From CAZJUO01 sp964549245 (GTDB lineage Bacteria; Patescibacteriota; Patescibacteriia; UBA10025; JAHIVO01), in NCBI GenBank assembly GCA_964549245.1, contig CAZJUO010000005.1, forward strand, positions 1 to 33,413: a stretch of DNA of 33,413 nucleotides, given 5' to 3'. The stretch's first letter is position 1. Each line of letters begins with the position of its first letter. Below the pieces are notes generated by a model. The model saw only the letters and a list, made by a program, of their open reading frames with translations. It was not told where the DNA came from and ran no database searches. Shown here piece after piece: positions 1 through 8,188 of this stretch. Made by a program: the position numbers and the translations under genes.

Positions 1-28
1 CCTTTTGTGTCTGCCATAAGTACAAATA

Positions 29-733
29 TTATTTATAAAGTTTCGCGGATAAGATCCCGCGTTTATAGAATATACCAAAAAAGATAATTAGAAAAGACAC
101 CAAGGAAAGCAAATCAGAGGTCAGGGCCGCAAACTGGGTAGTGGCCGTATAATACGCGTAGGCAGTAATCATCAGGAACAACAGGCCAATAGCTATAACG
201 ATCGATCTGGTTTTCACCACCTTATCTTGAGATTGGAAACCCTGGCGAAAAAAGAAAATGGTACTCGGTACGAGGACACCGGCAAATATAACCGTACTAG
301 CAAGGCCTACGATTGGATTGATATTCCAGTTGGTAATGCCGGTCGCTCTATTGTATTCCGGATAATTAAAATAAATGACATTCAACATTACGGCGATGGC
401 CGCTGCTACGACGACAATCCAAAATACCCGCTGAACCCACTGAATATTGATAAAATACACCGTCACCTTGGCGAAAAAAGCCACCGCCACAAATAAAAAT
501 GCCTGCGCCATGACAAAACCGATTCCCAATACCAATGACTGCTCTGGCACCAGAAGCCGCGGCAAAGAAAAACAAAAATAACTAAAAATCAAAGAAAAAT
601 ATCCTTGAGCAAAAAACAACAAAACGATTCTTTTATGATCCGAATCACGGTAAGAAGTGTACAGTTTGTAGCTGCAAAATATGCAGATGATGCTGATTAC
701 TAAATCAATAAGTGGCGTAATAGGCAGTCCCAT
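29..733 (-). CDS. Seven-transmembrane protein of unknown function, partner of the sensor kinase gene
   Basis: This 234-residue protein is almost entirely hydrophobic. About seven membrane-spanning segments are visible, roughly at residues 8-22, 36-57, 66-90, 101-122, 140-162, 177-195 and 203-224, with short charged loops and a basic C-terminus (KRGILSAKLYK). No catalytic motif is visible. The start codon lies 2 bases after the stop of the upstream sensor-kinase gene, so the two are almost certainly co-transcribed and translationally coupled. The fold resembles the 7TM input modules found at the N-terminus of some histidine kinases, so a role as a separate sensory or membrane partner of that kinase is plausible, but this is inference. 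I do not recognise a named family. Confidence 0.7.
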   Translation of the reverse strand: MGLPITPLIDLVISIICIFCSYKLYTSYRDSDHKRIVLLFFAQGYFSLIFSYFCFSLPRLLVPEQSLVLGIGFVMAQAFLFVAVAFFAKVTVYFINIQWVQRVFWIVVVAAAIAVMLNVIYFNYPEYNRATGITNWNINPIVGLASTVIFAGVLVPSTIFFFRQGFQSQDKVVKTRSIVIAIGLLFLMITAYAYYTATTQFAALTSDLLSLVSFLIIFFGIFYKRGILSAKLYK

Positions 734-735
734 AG

Positions 736-2250
736 TTACATACTTTTAATAAATTTCTCGAAGGTAGTGCCTTTTGTTTCAGGCGGATGCGTAGGAATCG
801 AAAAATAGAACGAACTTCCTTTTCCCTCGGTACTCTTGAACCATATGTTTCCGCCATGTGTTTTGATAATATTTTTCACAATAAACAAACCCAGGCCAGA
901 ACCATCAGTCTGCATGCGGATAACGTTATCTGCCCTGAAAAACTTGGAAAAAATTCTTTCCTGCTGATAGGCTGGGATGCCTACTCCGGAATCAGTGATG
1001 CAAAAAATAACATTATCAGGCTCTTCATACAAAGAAATTACTACCCGCCCCCCCTTGGGTGTGTATTTCAACGCATTATCAAATAAATTTTGCACTACCA
1101 AACGGATTTTTTGGGGATCAATGTTTACTTTTGGCAATGGTTTTTTGGGTTTTTTGAATTCAAGCTTGACGTGTTTTTTCTTGACGGCATTATACATTTC
1201 TTGGACAACGCTTGAGATAATCTCCTCCAAAGACATGTGGACCATGCGGTATTGGAAGCGCCCTTCCTCAATTCGAGAAACATTGAGCAAATCATTGATC
1301 AAAACGATCATCCGTTCATTGGTTTGGTATCCTTTCATCAGCATCTGCTCCTGCTGCGGATTCAATTGCCCCAAATCGCCGTCCAACAGCATACGGAGTA
1401 CCCATTTGGTAGCCGAGAGCGGCGTGCGCATCTGATGCGAAGCTACGGAAATAAACTCGGTCTTCATCTGATCAATTTCTTTCAAGCGGCGGTTTATCTT
1501 TGAATATATTTTATTCAGCCTTATTAATTCTTGATTAGCTTTTATTAATTCCAATTCCACCTTTTTCAAACTTCTGACTACGTAACCGCTCCGATAGGTG
1601 CTAATGCCCATAAAAGCCAGCATTGTTATGGATATGCCAAAAACGTACAGCGGATTCAAATATAATTTTTCATCCATAACTGTAGATGGGTTGTGCGGCA
1701 GCAAACCATTGAACTCGAAAATAACCATGATCACAAACATAGAGCCGCCGGTGATGAGGTTTAACGGCGCGGCGATTTTGCTGAAATGGACATTGGTGCC
1801 AACTAACTGCAAAAAGTACAAGGGCAAGAAAATGCTCTCCACGCCGCCGCTGGCATAGACGATCAAAGTAATAGCGATCATATCCAAGAAAATCCCGATG
1901 TACGGCCAGAATTTCGGATAGTATACGTTACGATAAATAAAGTGCGAGGTCAGATTAAAAATAAAAGCGATCGCCGCGGCAATGGCGATGCCGACAAGAT
2001 CAAATTCAAAACCGACCTGCTGGCACAGCAGGGAAATGCCAACCACCACGCTGATCATCAAATACCGCACGGCAACGGACCAGCGCAGGCGTTTTAGTTT
2101 TTCCTTGGCCTCCAGCATGACAATATCCCGCTTCATTCGTACATCAGCCTCTTTTTCGGCTTGTGTCTTATGCTTCAATCGAGCGGGTGATTGCCCCTGT
2201 TGGTTTGTTTTCTTTTGAGCCTCTTTTGTATCTGGCGGAGGTGACCCCAT
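736..2250 (-). CDS. Membrane-bound sensor histidine kinase
   Basis: A two-component sensor kinase. With the start chosen here it has about 504 residues. A charged N-terminal stretch is followed by five or six transmembrane helices, a short coiled-coil linker, and then a HisKA dimerisation domain whose H-box (SHQMRTPLSA) carries the phospho-accepting histidine near residue 272. The ATPase domain shows the N-box (QNLFDNALKYT), G1 (DSGVGI) and G2 (GSGLGLFIVK) motifs, so the kinase appears intact. An open frame continues upstream to 2373 and overlaps comM; the ATG at 2250 avoids that overlap, and the ATG at 2136 with an AGAGG upstream is another possible start. No response regulator lies beside it; the next gene downstream is the 7TM protein. 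The membrane domain has no sensor family I recognise. Confidence 0.85.
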   Translation of the reverse strand: MGSPPPDTKEAQKKTNQQGQSPARLKHKTQAEKEADVRMKRDIVMLEAKEKLKRLRWSVAVRYLMISVVVGISLLCQQVGFEFDLVGIAIAAAIAFIFNLTSHFIYRNVYYPKFWPYIGIFLDMIAITLIVYASGGVESIFLPLYFLQLVGTNVHFSKIAAPLNLITGGSMFVIMVIFEFNGLLPHNPSTVMDEKLYLNPLYVFGISITMLAFMGISTYRSGYVVRSLKKVELELIKANQELIRLNKIYSKINRRLKEIDQMKTEFISVASHQMRTPLSATKWVLRMLLDGDLGQLNPQQEQMLMKGYQTNERMIVLINDLLNVSRIEEGRFQYRMVHMSLEEIISSVVQEMYNAVKKKHVKLEFKKPKKPLPKVNIDPQKIRLVVQNLFDNALKYTPKGGRVVISLYEEPDNVIFCITDSGVGIPAYQQERIFSKFFRADNVIRMQTDGSGLGLFIVKNIIKTHGGNIWFKSTEGKGSSFYFSIPTHPPETKGTTFEKFIKSM

Positions 2251-2320
2251 TGAAATATGATATATTTTAAAAAAATTCCCACCGACGATGACTTTATTGT
2301 AACATTTTTCGGCAAAAAAA

Positions 2321-3841
2321 TCAATCAACCGGCTGACGATACTGCAAACTCTCGGCAATGTCTTTTGCTTCAATAGATTTTCGATTTTCCAAATCTGCTA
2401 TAGTACGTGCGACTTTGAGGATGCGGTAGTAGCTGCGGGCTGAAAGATAGTATTGGCTGACCGCGCTGCGCAGCAACTTTTTTGCGGGACTGGCAAGCGG
2501 ACAATACCGATCAACCTCCCGGGTGCTCATTTCTGTATTTAATGAACAAACACGCCTCTCAAATCTTTTCGACTGAATTTTCCTGACTTGCTCTACTCTA
2601 GCCTGAATGGTTTTCGAGGATTCCCCGCTGCTGGTATGTTGAAGCTTGTCATATTCCACGCGAGGCACCAACAGATGCAAATCGATTCTATCAAGCAGTG
2701 GCCCTGATATTTTCTTTTGGTATTTGATAATATGCTGCGGTGAACAGGTGCAATCACGGTGTTGGTCATGATAGTATCCGCAGGGGCATGGATTGCGCGC
2801 CGCTACCAGGGTAAACCGAGCGGGAAACTGGACCGAACCGGCCGCCCTGGCTACGGTGATTATGCCGTCTTCTAATGGTTGGCGCAAACTTTCCAATACG
2901 GTACGCGAAAATTCCGGGAATTCATCTAAAAATAATACCCCGCGGTGGGCCAGTGAAATTTCACCCGGCTTTGGGAAACTGCCGCCGCCTACCAAAGCTA
3001 CCGAAGAGGTTGTATGATGGGGCGTGCGAAACGGCCTATTCCGCAGCAAGGGCGTATCTTTTGACAGCATGGCAGCTACCGAATAAATCTTGGTAACCTC
3101 CAGGGCTTCTTCAAATTTCATTGGCGGCAAAATAGTCGGCAAAGTGCGGGCCAGCAGCGTTTTGCCTGAACCGGGCGGTCCGGTCATGAGGACATTATGA
3201 CCTCCCGCGGCGGCAATTTCCATGGCACGCTTGGCCTGCTCCTGGCCTTTGACAAACCGCATATCAAAATTCTCATTCTCCTGTGGCTTTTCCTGCTGCT
3301 GATGAGTACGATATGGGGGCAGCGGCTGACGACCAACTAAATGGTTAGCTATGGAACTTAAACTTGCCACCGGAAATACAGTAACTCCTTTTACCAAGGC
3401 CGCTTCAGCGGCATTTTTCGCTGGTACATAAATTTCCTTCACCCCGGCTTGCTTAGCCGCCATAGTCATGGCCAAAACCCCCTGCACCGGTCGAATCATA
3501 CCCTGCAGAGAAAGCTCCCCAATAAATATTTTTTGCAATAACCGATCGGGGGCTTGTATTTCACCGCGAGCAATGAGAATAGCCAAGGCGATGGGCAAAT
3601 CATAGCTCGGGCCTTGTTTTTTCAAATCAGCCGGAGCTAAGTTAACCGTGACAACGCCAGGCGGAAACTCAAATCCGCTGTTTAGGATCCCCGAACGTAC
3701 GCGCTCCTTAGCCTCTTGTACCGCTGCGTCAGGCAATCCCACAATGGGTATTTTGGGCAGGCCACGTGAGACCGAGGCCTCCACTTCTATAATTTTTCCG
3801 TCCAAGCCGACTACTGCGGCGGACAATACTTTGGCGGACAT
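2321..3841 (-). CDS. comM: ComM/YifB-family Mg-chelatase-like AAA+ ATPase
   Basis: A 506-residue, full-length member of the ComM/YifB family. These are AAA+ helicase-like proteins that in other bacteria promote branch migration during natural transformation. Seen in order: an N-terminal Lon-like domain (residues about 1-170, with VEVEASVSRGLP-type and PADLKKQGPSYDLP motifs), a Walker A motif GPPGSGKT near 221-228, a Walker B motif (VLFLDEFPEF), the cysteine-rich NPCPCGYYHD element typical of the family, and a C-terminal Mg-chelatase helical domain ending QYRQPVD. The stop codon is TGA, and the family normally ends at this point, so TGA is a true stop in this genome. It lies about 70 bases upstream of the kinase gene. 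It may work with DNA-uptake genes located elsewhere. Confidence 0.93.
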   Translation of the reverse strand: MSAKVLSAAVVGLDGKIIEVEASVSRGLPKIPIVGLPDAAVQEAKERVRSGILNSGFEFPPGVVTVNLAPADLKKQGPSYDLPIALAILIARGEIQAPDRLLQKIFIGELSLQGMIRPVQGVLAMTMAAKQAGVKEIYVPAKNAAEAALVKGVTVFPVASLSSIANHLVGRQPLPPYRTHQQQEKPQENENFDMRFVKGQEQAKRAMEIAAAGGHNVLMTGPPGSGKTLLARTLPTILPPMKFEEALEVTKIYSVAAMLSKDTPLLRNRPFRTPHHTTSSVALVGGGSFPKPGEISLAHRGVLFLDEFPEFSRTVLESLRQPLEDGIITVARAAGSVQFPARFTLVAARNPCPCGYYHDQHRDCTCSPQHIIKYQKKISGPLLDRIDLHLLVPRVEYDKLQHTSSGESSKTIQARVEQVRKIQSKRFERRVCSLNTEMSTREVDRYCPLASPAKKLLRSAVSQYYLSARSYYRILKVARTIADLENRKSIEAKDIAESLQYRQPVD

Positions 3842-3908
3842 AGTTTTTAATTCCTAATTTAGAATTTCTAATTTGTAGTCAAGCCTCAATGATCAAATAT
3901 CTTAATGT

Positions 3909-4277
3909 CTAATTATTGTTATTAGTTGAATGAACAATAGCATTAAAAATTAAATTGAGCTCCCTAGCCTCTTGGTAAAGTATCTTCACTTTATTTTCTC
4001 ACTCCGGAACAGTAGTAACAATCATTTTTAACCAGTACTTCGTTTCTCTGGCTTCTTTTTTACATATTCCTATTTTATCCTTAAAATCTTTTCTCGATTC
4101 ATCATCATCAGCTTCGCAGTAGTTGGATCCTATACTAGTAGCTGATCTACCAAGCTGACCAATGAGGTCGTAGCGTTCTGATGAGGGCAGTTTAGTAACT
4201 ATATCTTTCATAACAGTTAAAGCAAAGCTGTAAGCATTTTGGTACACGTGAAGGTCTTTAAAGCTCTGAATCGGCAT
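3909..4277 (-). pseudogene. Four-helix-bundle (23S rRNA intervening-sequence type) protein, interrupted by an in-frame TGA
   Basis: Residues 1-92 (MPIQSFKDLHVYQNA start; later GQLGRSATSIGSNYCEA and ETKYWLKMI) match the four-helix-bundle family first described as proteins encoded in 23S rRNA intervening sequences. That family is usually 110-125 residues long. Here the frame stops at a TGA (3999-4001). The same frame continues without interruption to a TAG at 3909, and this continuation reads as the missing fourth helix (KVKILYQEARELNLIFNAIV). Read through, the product would be about 122 residues, the normal length. It is therefore a family member with a single nonsense codon: a young pseudogene, a shortened but functional gene, or a sequencing error. 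Recoding is unlikely because TGA ends other genes here. It stands alone, not in an operon. Confidence 0.75.
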
Positions 4278-4407
4278 ATACTTGAGACATTAAACTTATT
4301 TCCATACATTCTTCTTTAAACGTTAAACTTTGGACTTTTATCATTTGGCTAATAAAGATAAATGGATCGTAATACATAGATCAATGAAGAAAAATAAATA
4401 ATTAAAC

Positions 4408-4436
4408 AAAAAACCTTCCCTTTGGGGGGAAAGTTT
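4408..4436 (-). terminator. Intrinsic terminator of a very short transcription unit
   Basis: A ten-base-pair hairpin (4411-4420 with 4427-4436, one G-U pair, loop of six) is followed on the minus strand by a run of six T. It lies only about 20 bases downstream of the predicted start of the strong minus-strand promoter at 4460-4488, so the transcript would be roughly 50 nt. Confidence 0.7.
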
Positions 4437-4459
4437 TTAAAATATTCTTCTCTGCTGGC

Positions 4460-4488
4460 ATTATAGTATTGTACTGAAAAAATGTCAA
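4460..4488 (-). promoter_or_regulatory. Consensus sigma-70-type promoter firing into a terminator
   Basis: The minus strand reads TTGACA, a 17-base spacer, then TATAAT, a perfect consensus. Transcription would start near 4453 and meet the hairpin at 4411-4436 almost at once. The next gene downstream is the broken four-helix-bundle gene starting at 4277. The rest of the 4278-4628 gap holds nothing else I can identify beyond a weak plus-strand TTGACT at 4505. Confidence 0.7.
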
Positions 4489-4628
4489 TACACGGGCTGT
4501 TTATTTGACTTTTATGGTATTAAACGTAACAATAAAAAGGGTACTAAACGCTGGTTGCACCTTACGCCAAAGTATAACAATAGTCACACCATAAACAAAC
4601 ATAATACCTCAAACCGAGGGGGGGAATT

Positions 4629-4883
4629 ATGAACCAGGGGCATACTGATCGTACTGATAGGATACTACAGGATAAAATCCTGGTCTGCGTTGCTTGCGGA
4701 GAAGAATTCACCTTTACCGCAGCAGCTCAAGAATATTTTCTTGATCGGGGCATCACTGAAGATCCAAAACGCTGTAAATCATGCTATATGGCATTGAAAA
4801 AAGAAAAGCGGCAAAAGCAGAAACAACGCAGATACAAACCATACCGCGGCCGCAGTGACCATCGGCCACCAAGCCATTATTAA
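4629..4883 (+). CDS. Small zinc-ribbon protein (probable zinc-binding domain family)
   Basis: An 84-residue protein. The core has two CxxC pairs (CVACGEEF and CKSCYMA) about 30 residues apart, and between them the family-typical segment FTFTAAAQEYFLDRGITEDPKR. This matches the small 'probable zinc-ribbon' proteins common in environmental bacteria, whose function is unknown. The C-terminal 30 residues are strongly basic (KKEKRQKQKQRRYKPYRGR), which would suit nucleic-acid or ribosome binding. A purine-rich GAGGGGGG lies just before the ATG. This is the only plus-strand gene in the left block and it has its own terminator at 4944-4986. Confidence 0.85.
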   Translation: MNQGHTDRTDRILQDKILVCVACGEEFTFTAAAQEYFLDRGITEDPKRCKSCYMALKKEKRQKQKQRRYKPYRGRSDHRPPSHY

Positions 4884-4943
4884 AAACCAATACAGCATAA
4901 AAAACGTACATCATTCCAGCGCTATACCCTTTCTCAAGTACCA

Positions 4944-4986
4944 ACCGCCGCTTTCACTACAATAATATAGTAAGTGGCGGTTTTTT
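4944..4986 (+). terminator. Intrinsic terminator of the zinc-ribbon gene
   Basis: A ten-base-pair stem (4944-4953 with 4972-4981, one G-U pair) is followed by six T on the plus strand. It ends within the 3' end of the converging rluB-like gene. Confidence 0.85.
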
Positions 4987-5665
4987 ATTGTATGTCTTGT
5001 TTTTTAATACTCTTATATTTTCCTGACGGCAATCCCTTGAGGGACAGTTTACTAATCCGCACACGAATGAGGGACAGTACTGATGCATTGATTGTTTCAA
5101 ACATCCGGCGGATCTGCCGTTTCCAGCCTTGGTGCAGTATAACGCTATATCTGTTTTTGCCTATTTGCTTTATTGAATCAAAACAAGCCCTGCCTTCAGC
5201 CAACCAAACGCCCTGTCGCAGCTTGGACAACTCCTTACTGGTTAATGGTCGGCGGACGGCAACGAGATACTCTTTCTGGTGCTGGTATCTTGGATGTGTC
5301 AGCTGATAAACAAACTGGCCATCATCTGATAATACCAGCAACCCTTCTGAAGCTTTGTCCAGCCGTCCGGCGATTTTCAGGCGGTGAAAATGTTTCGGCA
5401 GTAAATCAAATACCGACTGCTCGTTTTCGAAACGTGCATGGGTACAAACATAGCCGGCGGGTTTATTCATCGCCAAATAGGTATATTGGCGAACTACCGA
5501 ACATAAGCGGCCGTCTACTGTTATTTCGTCACGCTCGGGCTGTACCTGCTTACCCATGGCCGTTACCAACGAACCGTTGATAAAAACTCGCTGTTGTTTA
5601 ATTAATTCATCAGCTTTGCGCCGGGAAGCAATGCCGCATTGGGCTAAAAATTTATTAAGTCTCAT
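4985..5665 (-). CDS. rluB: RluB/RsuA-family rRNA pseudouridine synthase
   Basis: A 226-residue protein that converts uridine to pseudouridine in ribosomal RNA. An N-terminal S4 RNA-binding domain (MRLNKFLAQCGIASRRKADE, residues 1-45) is followed by the catalytic domain. The RsuA-family active-site signature is GRLDKASEGLLVLSDDG, with the catalytic aspartate near residue 103. The family usually has Thr where this protein has Ser (KASEG), a conservative change. MNKPAGYVCT is the second family motif. The start codon lies inside the last codons of the glycosidase-like gene (an 11-base overlap), so the two are translationally coupled. The exact substrate (23S or 16S rRNA position) cannot be decided from the sequence. 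Confidence 0.9.
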   Translation of the reverse strand: MRLNKFLAQCGIASRRKADELIKQQRVFINGSLVTAMGKQVQPERDEITVDGRLCSVVRQYTYLAMNKPAGYVCTHARFENEQSVFDLLPKHFHRLKIAGRLDKASEGLLVLSDDGQFVYQLTHPRYQHQKEYLVAVRRPLTSKELSKLRQGVWLAEGRACFDSIKQIGKNRYSVILHQGWKRQIRRMFETINASVLSLIRVRISKLSLKGLPSGKYKSIKKQDIQ

Positions 5666-6761
5666 AGTGTCTACTTAAAATCAAATAATGAGCCGCCCAA
5701 AGCATTGATTCGTCCGTTAGATAAAAAGGGGTGGCAAATGGCTCTCCCTTATTATTAAAAACTTCCAGAAAATTCCTGTGTTTCTCGATAATGTGCCGGT
5801 AGAAGCTCATTAAACGTTCGAATTTCTTTTGGTAACCAAATTTTTTTAACATCATTATGTAATTCATACCGTGAATTGACCAGATCGAATCAGTGATATA
5901 CCCGCGAACAAAAATTTCTTCCCAAACCTTACGGGGTTGATCTCGGCCATTTGAGTATTTTAGAGGAAACGGCTGTTCGAGTTTTTGTTTTTTTATATGC
6001 TGCTCGACCGTTTGAAACATGCCCGGATCGTCAAATACACCTATCCAAAAAGGATAGATATTCGCATCACCGGTAACTACGTCAGATCGATGAATGTCAT
6101 CAAAGAAGTACCGCCCGTTCCATAATCTATGCTTAATAGCTGATGTTATGTCGTATCGAGCAAAAGGATTTTCCAAGCCTAAATCAGTCAAATCATTTCT
6201 TAACATAGCCAGCATGCAATTATCATACGTAGAAGAATCTCTAATAGCATAATCCTTAAACGAGGAAAAATGCCCATGTCTTACCATTGAAGTTCGTGGA
6301 TTAAAAGTTCGTTTAAAACACCTATCGATTTCCCGCTTTATCAACGTAGCATGTTTTGGCAGTAAGTCGGTCGCTTTTGAGACCTTAATCGAATGAATCA
6401 AATACGGCACGGAATCAACCGCGTATTTTGGAAAATCAAATGGTGTGCCATGCGGTGTAATAGTAGTCGTGATATGGCCTTTTTTTTCAAATATTGAGAG
6501 AGCATACTCAAGCGTAGCTCGGACCCGTTTGCCGTACCCAAGTTCCACAAGAGCTTCCGCGCATAGTCCAAAATCCCGTGTCCAAAACTGGCTAAAATGA
6601 CCAGCGCTGGTCATAAAATAGCTACCATTCCAACAAGCTTTGATAATCGCCTGGCAAATTTCCGTTGCTTTACCGGGGTACTGAAAAAAACCACGGCGCT
6701 TCCGCTGACTCGCGGCCCAATAAATCCTAATACCCTCTCGAATATGTATCCAACGTAACAT
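5655..6761 (-). CDS. Six-hairpin glycosidase-like protein (GH15/amylo-glucosidase-type fold)
   Basis: A 368-residue soluble protein without a signal peptide. Recurrent aromatic and acidic motifs (SQFWTRDFGLCAEALVELGY, AVDSVPYLIHSI, DSSTYDNCMLAML, GDANIYPFWIGVFD, TDSIWSIHGMNYIM) follow the pattern of (alpha/alpha)6-barrel glycoside hydrolases such as GH15 and GH133, where WxRD and late glutamate or aspartate residues sit at the active site. The assignment to this fold is moderately firm; substrate and catalytic residues are not. It could act on intracellular glucans or oligosaccharides. It precedes and overlaps rluB, an unusual pairing. Upstream, an extended -10 (TGGTATACT on the minus strand, near 6788-6796) is a candidate promoter. 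No clear Shine-Dalgarno precedes the ATG. Confidence 0.65.
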   Translation of the reverse strand: MLRWIHIREGIRIYWAASQRKRRGFFQYPGKATEICQAIIKACWNGSYFMTSAGHFSQFWTRDFGLCAEALVELGYGKRVRATLEYALSIFEKKGHITTTITPHGTPFDFPKYAVDSVPYLIHSIKVSKATDLLPKHATLIKREIDRCFKRTFNPRTSMVRHGHFSSFKDYAIRDSSTYDNCMLAMLRNDLTDLGLENPFARYDITSAIKHRLWNGRYFFDDIHRSDVVTGDANIYPFWIGVFDDPGMFQTVEQHIKKQKLEQPFPLKYSNGRDQPRKVWEEIFVRGYITDSIWSIHGMNYIMMLKKFGYQKKFERLMSFYRHIIEKHRNFLEVFNNKGEPFATPFYLTDESMLWAAHYLILSRHYET

Positions 6762-6863
6762 ATAATAAATACTTGAAAATTATTCTTAGTATACCATAAA
6801 AAAAGATTATCCGAGCAGCTAAATAGTGTAATAACAATTCGCCAAGCAGTATGACATTGAACA

Positions 6864-6900
6864 TAAAAAAAACGGAGCCTTGATAAGCCTAGCTCCGTTT
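6864..6900 (-). terminator. Intrinsic terminator of the dksA-lspA-secreted protein unit
   Basis: A nine-base-pair perfect stem (6870-6878 with 6892-6900) is followed on the minus strand by a T-run. It lies 12 bases beyond the stop of the 6912-7658 gene. Confidence 0.9.
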
Positions 6901-6911
6901 ATTACGTAATT

Positions 6912-7658
6912 TCAATTCAGCTTTTTTTCCGATTTTGCCAGCCGTTTGCGCCAATTTGCTGTTTCGGACCTATAAAATTCCATGCAGGCAAATGAATCCG
7001 CCATTGACAAGTGGTCACGCGCTTGAGCCAGCGGCCTGCCGTCATCTTGAGAGTCAGCCAAGGCATAAAAGTATTTGACCCAATACAAATGAAGAAAAAA
7101 CTGCTGGTAGGCAGCCGATATTTCCGTACTTTCTTGCAGCCGTTTCAAATCAGCCAAAACAATGGAAAAATACATTGAATCCGGCATCATAATAAGCGCT
7201 TCAGCGCCTATCGCCACACGTACAAACCGGACAATAATATCGTCTGGATTTTCCTCTACCGTTTGGCAGATCAACTCAATAGCTGAACGTACTTTTGCCT
7301 TCATGGACTTTGAAGAAAAGCCACTGGCAATCCAGGTAAAAAACTTTTTGGCAAAAGCCATATCGCGAATCTGTATGGCTTCCAAAGCCCCTTGGTACGC
7401 TCGCAAGACTGGGGTCATAGAATCCGCTGGCAGCTGCTCAAATAGCTTTTCTGCCTTTGTGCGCGCCTTCTTGTCTTTGGAATAAGCTGTTTTGTTAACC
7501 AGCAATACTATCTGATCCGATATCTCATTTTTGTTCAAACACGCAAGGGCACTATCAGCCGCCGCATCAAAAAGGAAATAAATTGAAGGGCTGCAATCGT
7601 CTTGGGCTGCTGCAGAAACGCAAAAAAGAATGGACAAAAAAAACAGAAGAGGCTTCAT
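6912..7658 (-). CDS. Exported helical protein of unknown function
   Basis: A 248-residue protein with a clear N-terminal signal peptide (MKPLLFFLSILFCVSAAAQ; probable signal peptidase I cleavage after AAA or AQ). The cysteine at position 13 is not in a good lipobox. The mature part is mainly helical, with a repeating pattern of alanine, leucine and acidic residues that could be TPR-like, but no repeat consensus is secure. Two N-terminal cysteines (DDCSPS and LACLNK) could form a disulfide. A strong AAGGAGG lies 5 bases before the ATG. The gene follows lspA by 35 bases and ends at the terminator at 6864-6900, so it may be the last gene of the dksA-lspA unit. I do not recognise a family. Confidence 0.8.
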   Translation of the reverse strand: MKPLLFFLSILFCVSAAAQDDCSPSIYFLFDAAADSALACLNKNEISDQIVLLVNKTAYSKDKKARTKAEKLFEQLPADSMTPVLRAYQGALEAIQIRDMAFAKKFFTWIASGFSSKSMKAKVRSAIELICQTVEENPDDIIVRFVRVAIGAEALIMMPDSMYFSIVLADLKRLQESTEISAAYQQFFLHLYWVKYFYALADSQDDGRPLAQARDHLSMADSFACMEFYRSETANWRKRLAKSEKKLN

Positions 7659-7693
7659 GCCAACCTCCTTATTATATAAAGAACTATTTGTAA

Positions 7694-8182
7694 TTACTCC
7701 ATGGTATCACGATTATGGTGATCGTTCAACGTTTTCTTAAACACAAACAAATAGATAATCCAGATCGCTCCCCCTAAAATAAAAAGGTCGGCAAGATTAA
7801 ATACCGGCCAAGAGGTCAGCACAATCATATCCACCACATACCCGTGCACCAGACGGTCCAATAAATTCGAAAAGGCTCCGATAACAATTAACCCCAACGC
7901 CACGATAAGGACAGTTTCCTTTTTATGGTAGGCGCGAATTATCATGGCCAGCAACACCATCAATAAAATTACCGACACGATAATTAAAAAAGCTTTGGGC
8001 AGCGGTACGCTGTAGGCTATGCCCTGGTTTCGCTCCAATATCAAACCAGTTGTTCCGGAAAATACAAACAACCCATCACGCGGCAACATTTGCAAGGCCA
8101 ACCACTTGCTGATTCTATCTACCATAAAAAAGCCCACCAACACTAGCAGTATCGTGAGTGTCTTCCGATGAGTCCTGTCCAT
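7694..8182 (-). CDS. lspA: Lipoprotein signal peptidase II
   Basis: A 162-residue membrane aspartyl peptidase that removes the signal peptide from prolipoproteins after lipid attachment. Four transmembrane segments are visible. All family motifs are present: ERNQGIAYS (the NxGxAF-like box), SNLLDRLVHGYVVDM and FNLADL. The two catalytic aspartates are those in VVD (about residue 118) and NLAD (about residue 132). Length is normal for the family. It starts 6 bases after the dksA-like gene, so the pair form an operon, expressed from the promoter at 8586-8613. No lipobox-bearing substrate is encoded in this window. Confidence 0.93.
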   Translation of the reverse strand: MDRTHRKTLTILLVLVGFFMVDRISKWLALQMLPRDGLFVFSGTTGLILERNQGIAYSVPLPKAFLIIVSVILLMVLLAMIIRAYHKKETVLIVALGLIVIGAFSNLLDRLVHGYVVDMIVLTSWPVFNLADLFILGGAIWIIYLFVFKKTLNDHHNRDTME

Positions 8183-8188
8183 AGGAAA

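Noticed and set aside
2251..2373. The longer sensor-kinase frame starting at 2373
   Set aside because: It would overlap comM by 53 bases, and the extra residues lack the look of a natural N-terminus; the ATG at 2250 is a better choice.
3909..4001. A changed genetic code (UGA read as glycine or tryptophan)
   Set aside because: comM and the PEP mobile-domain gene end with TGA at family-typical positions, so TGA is a real stop codon in this genome.
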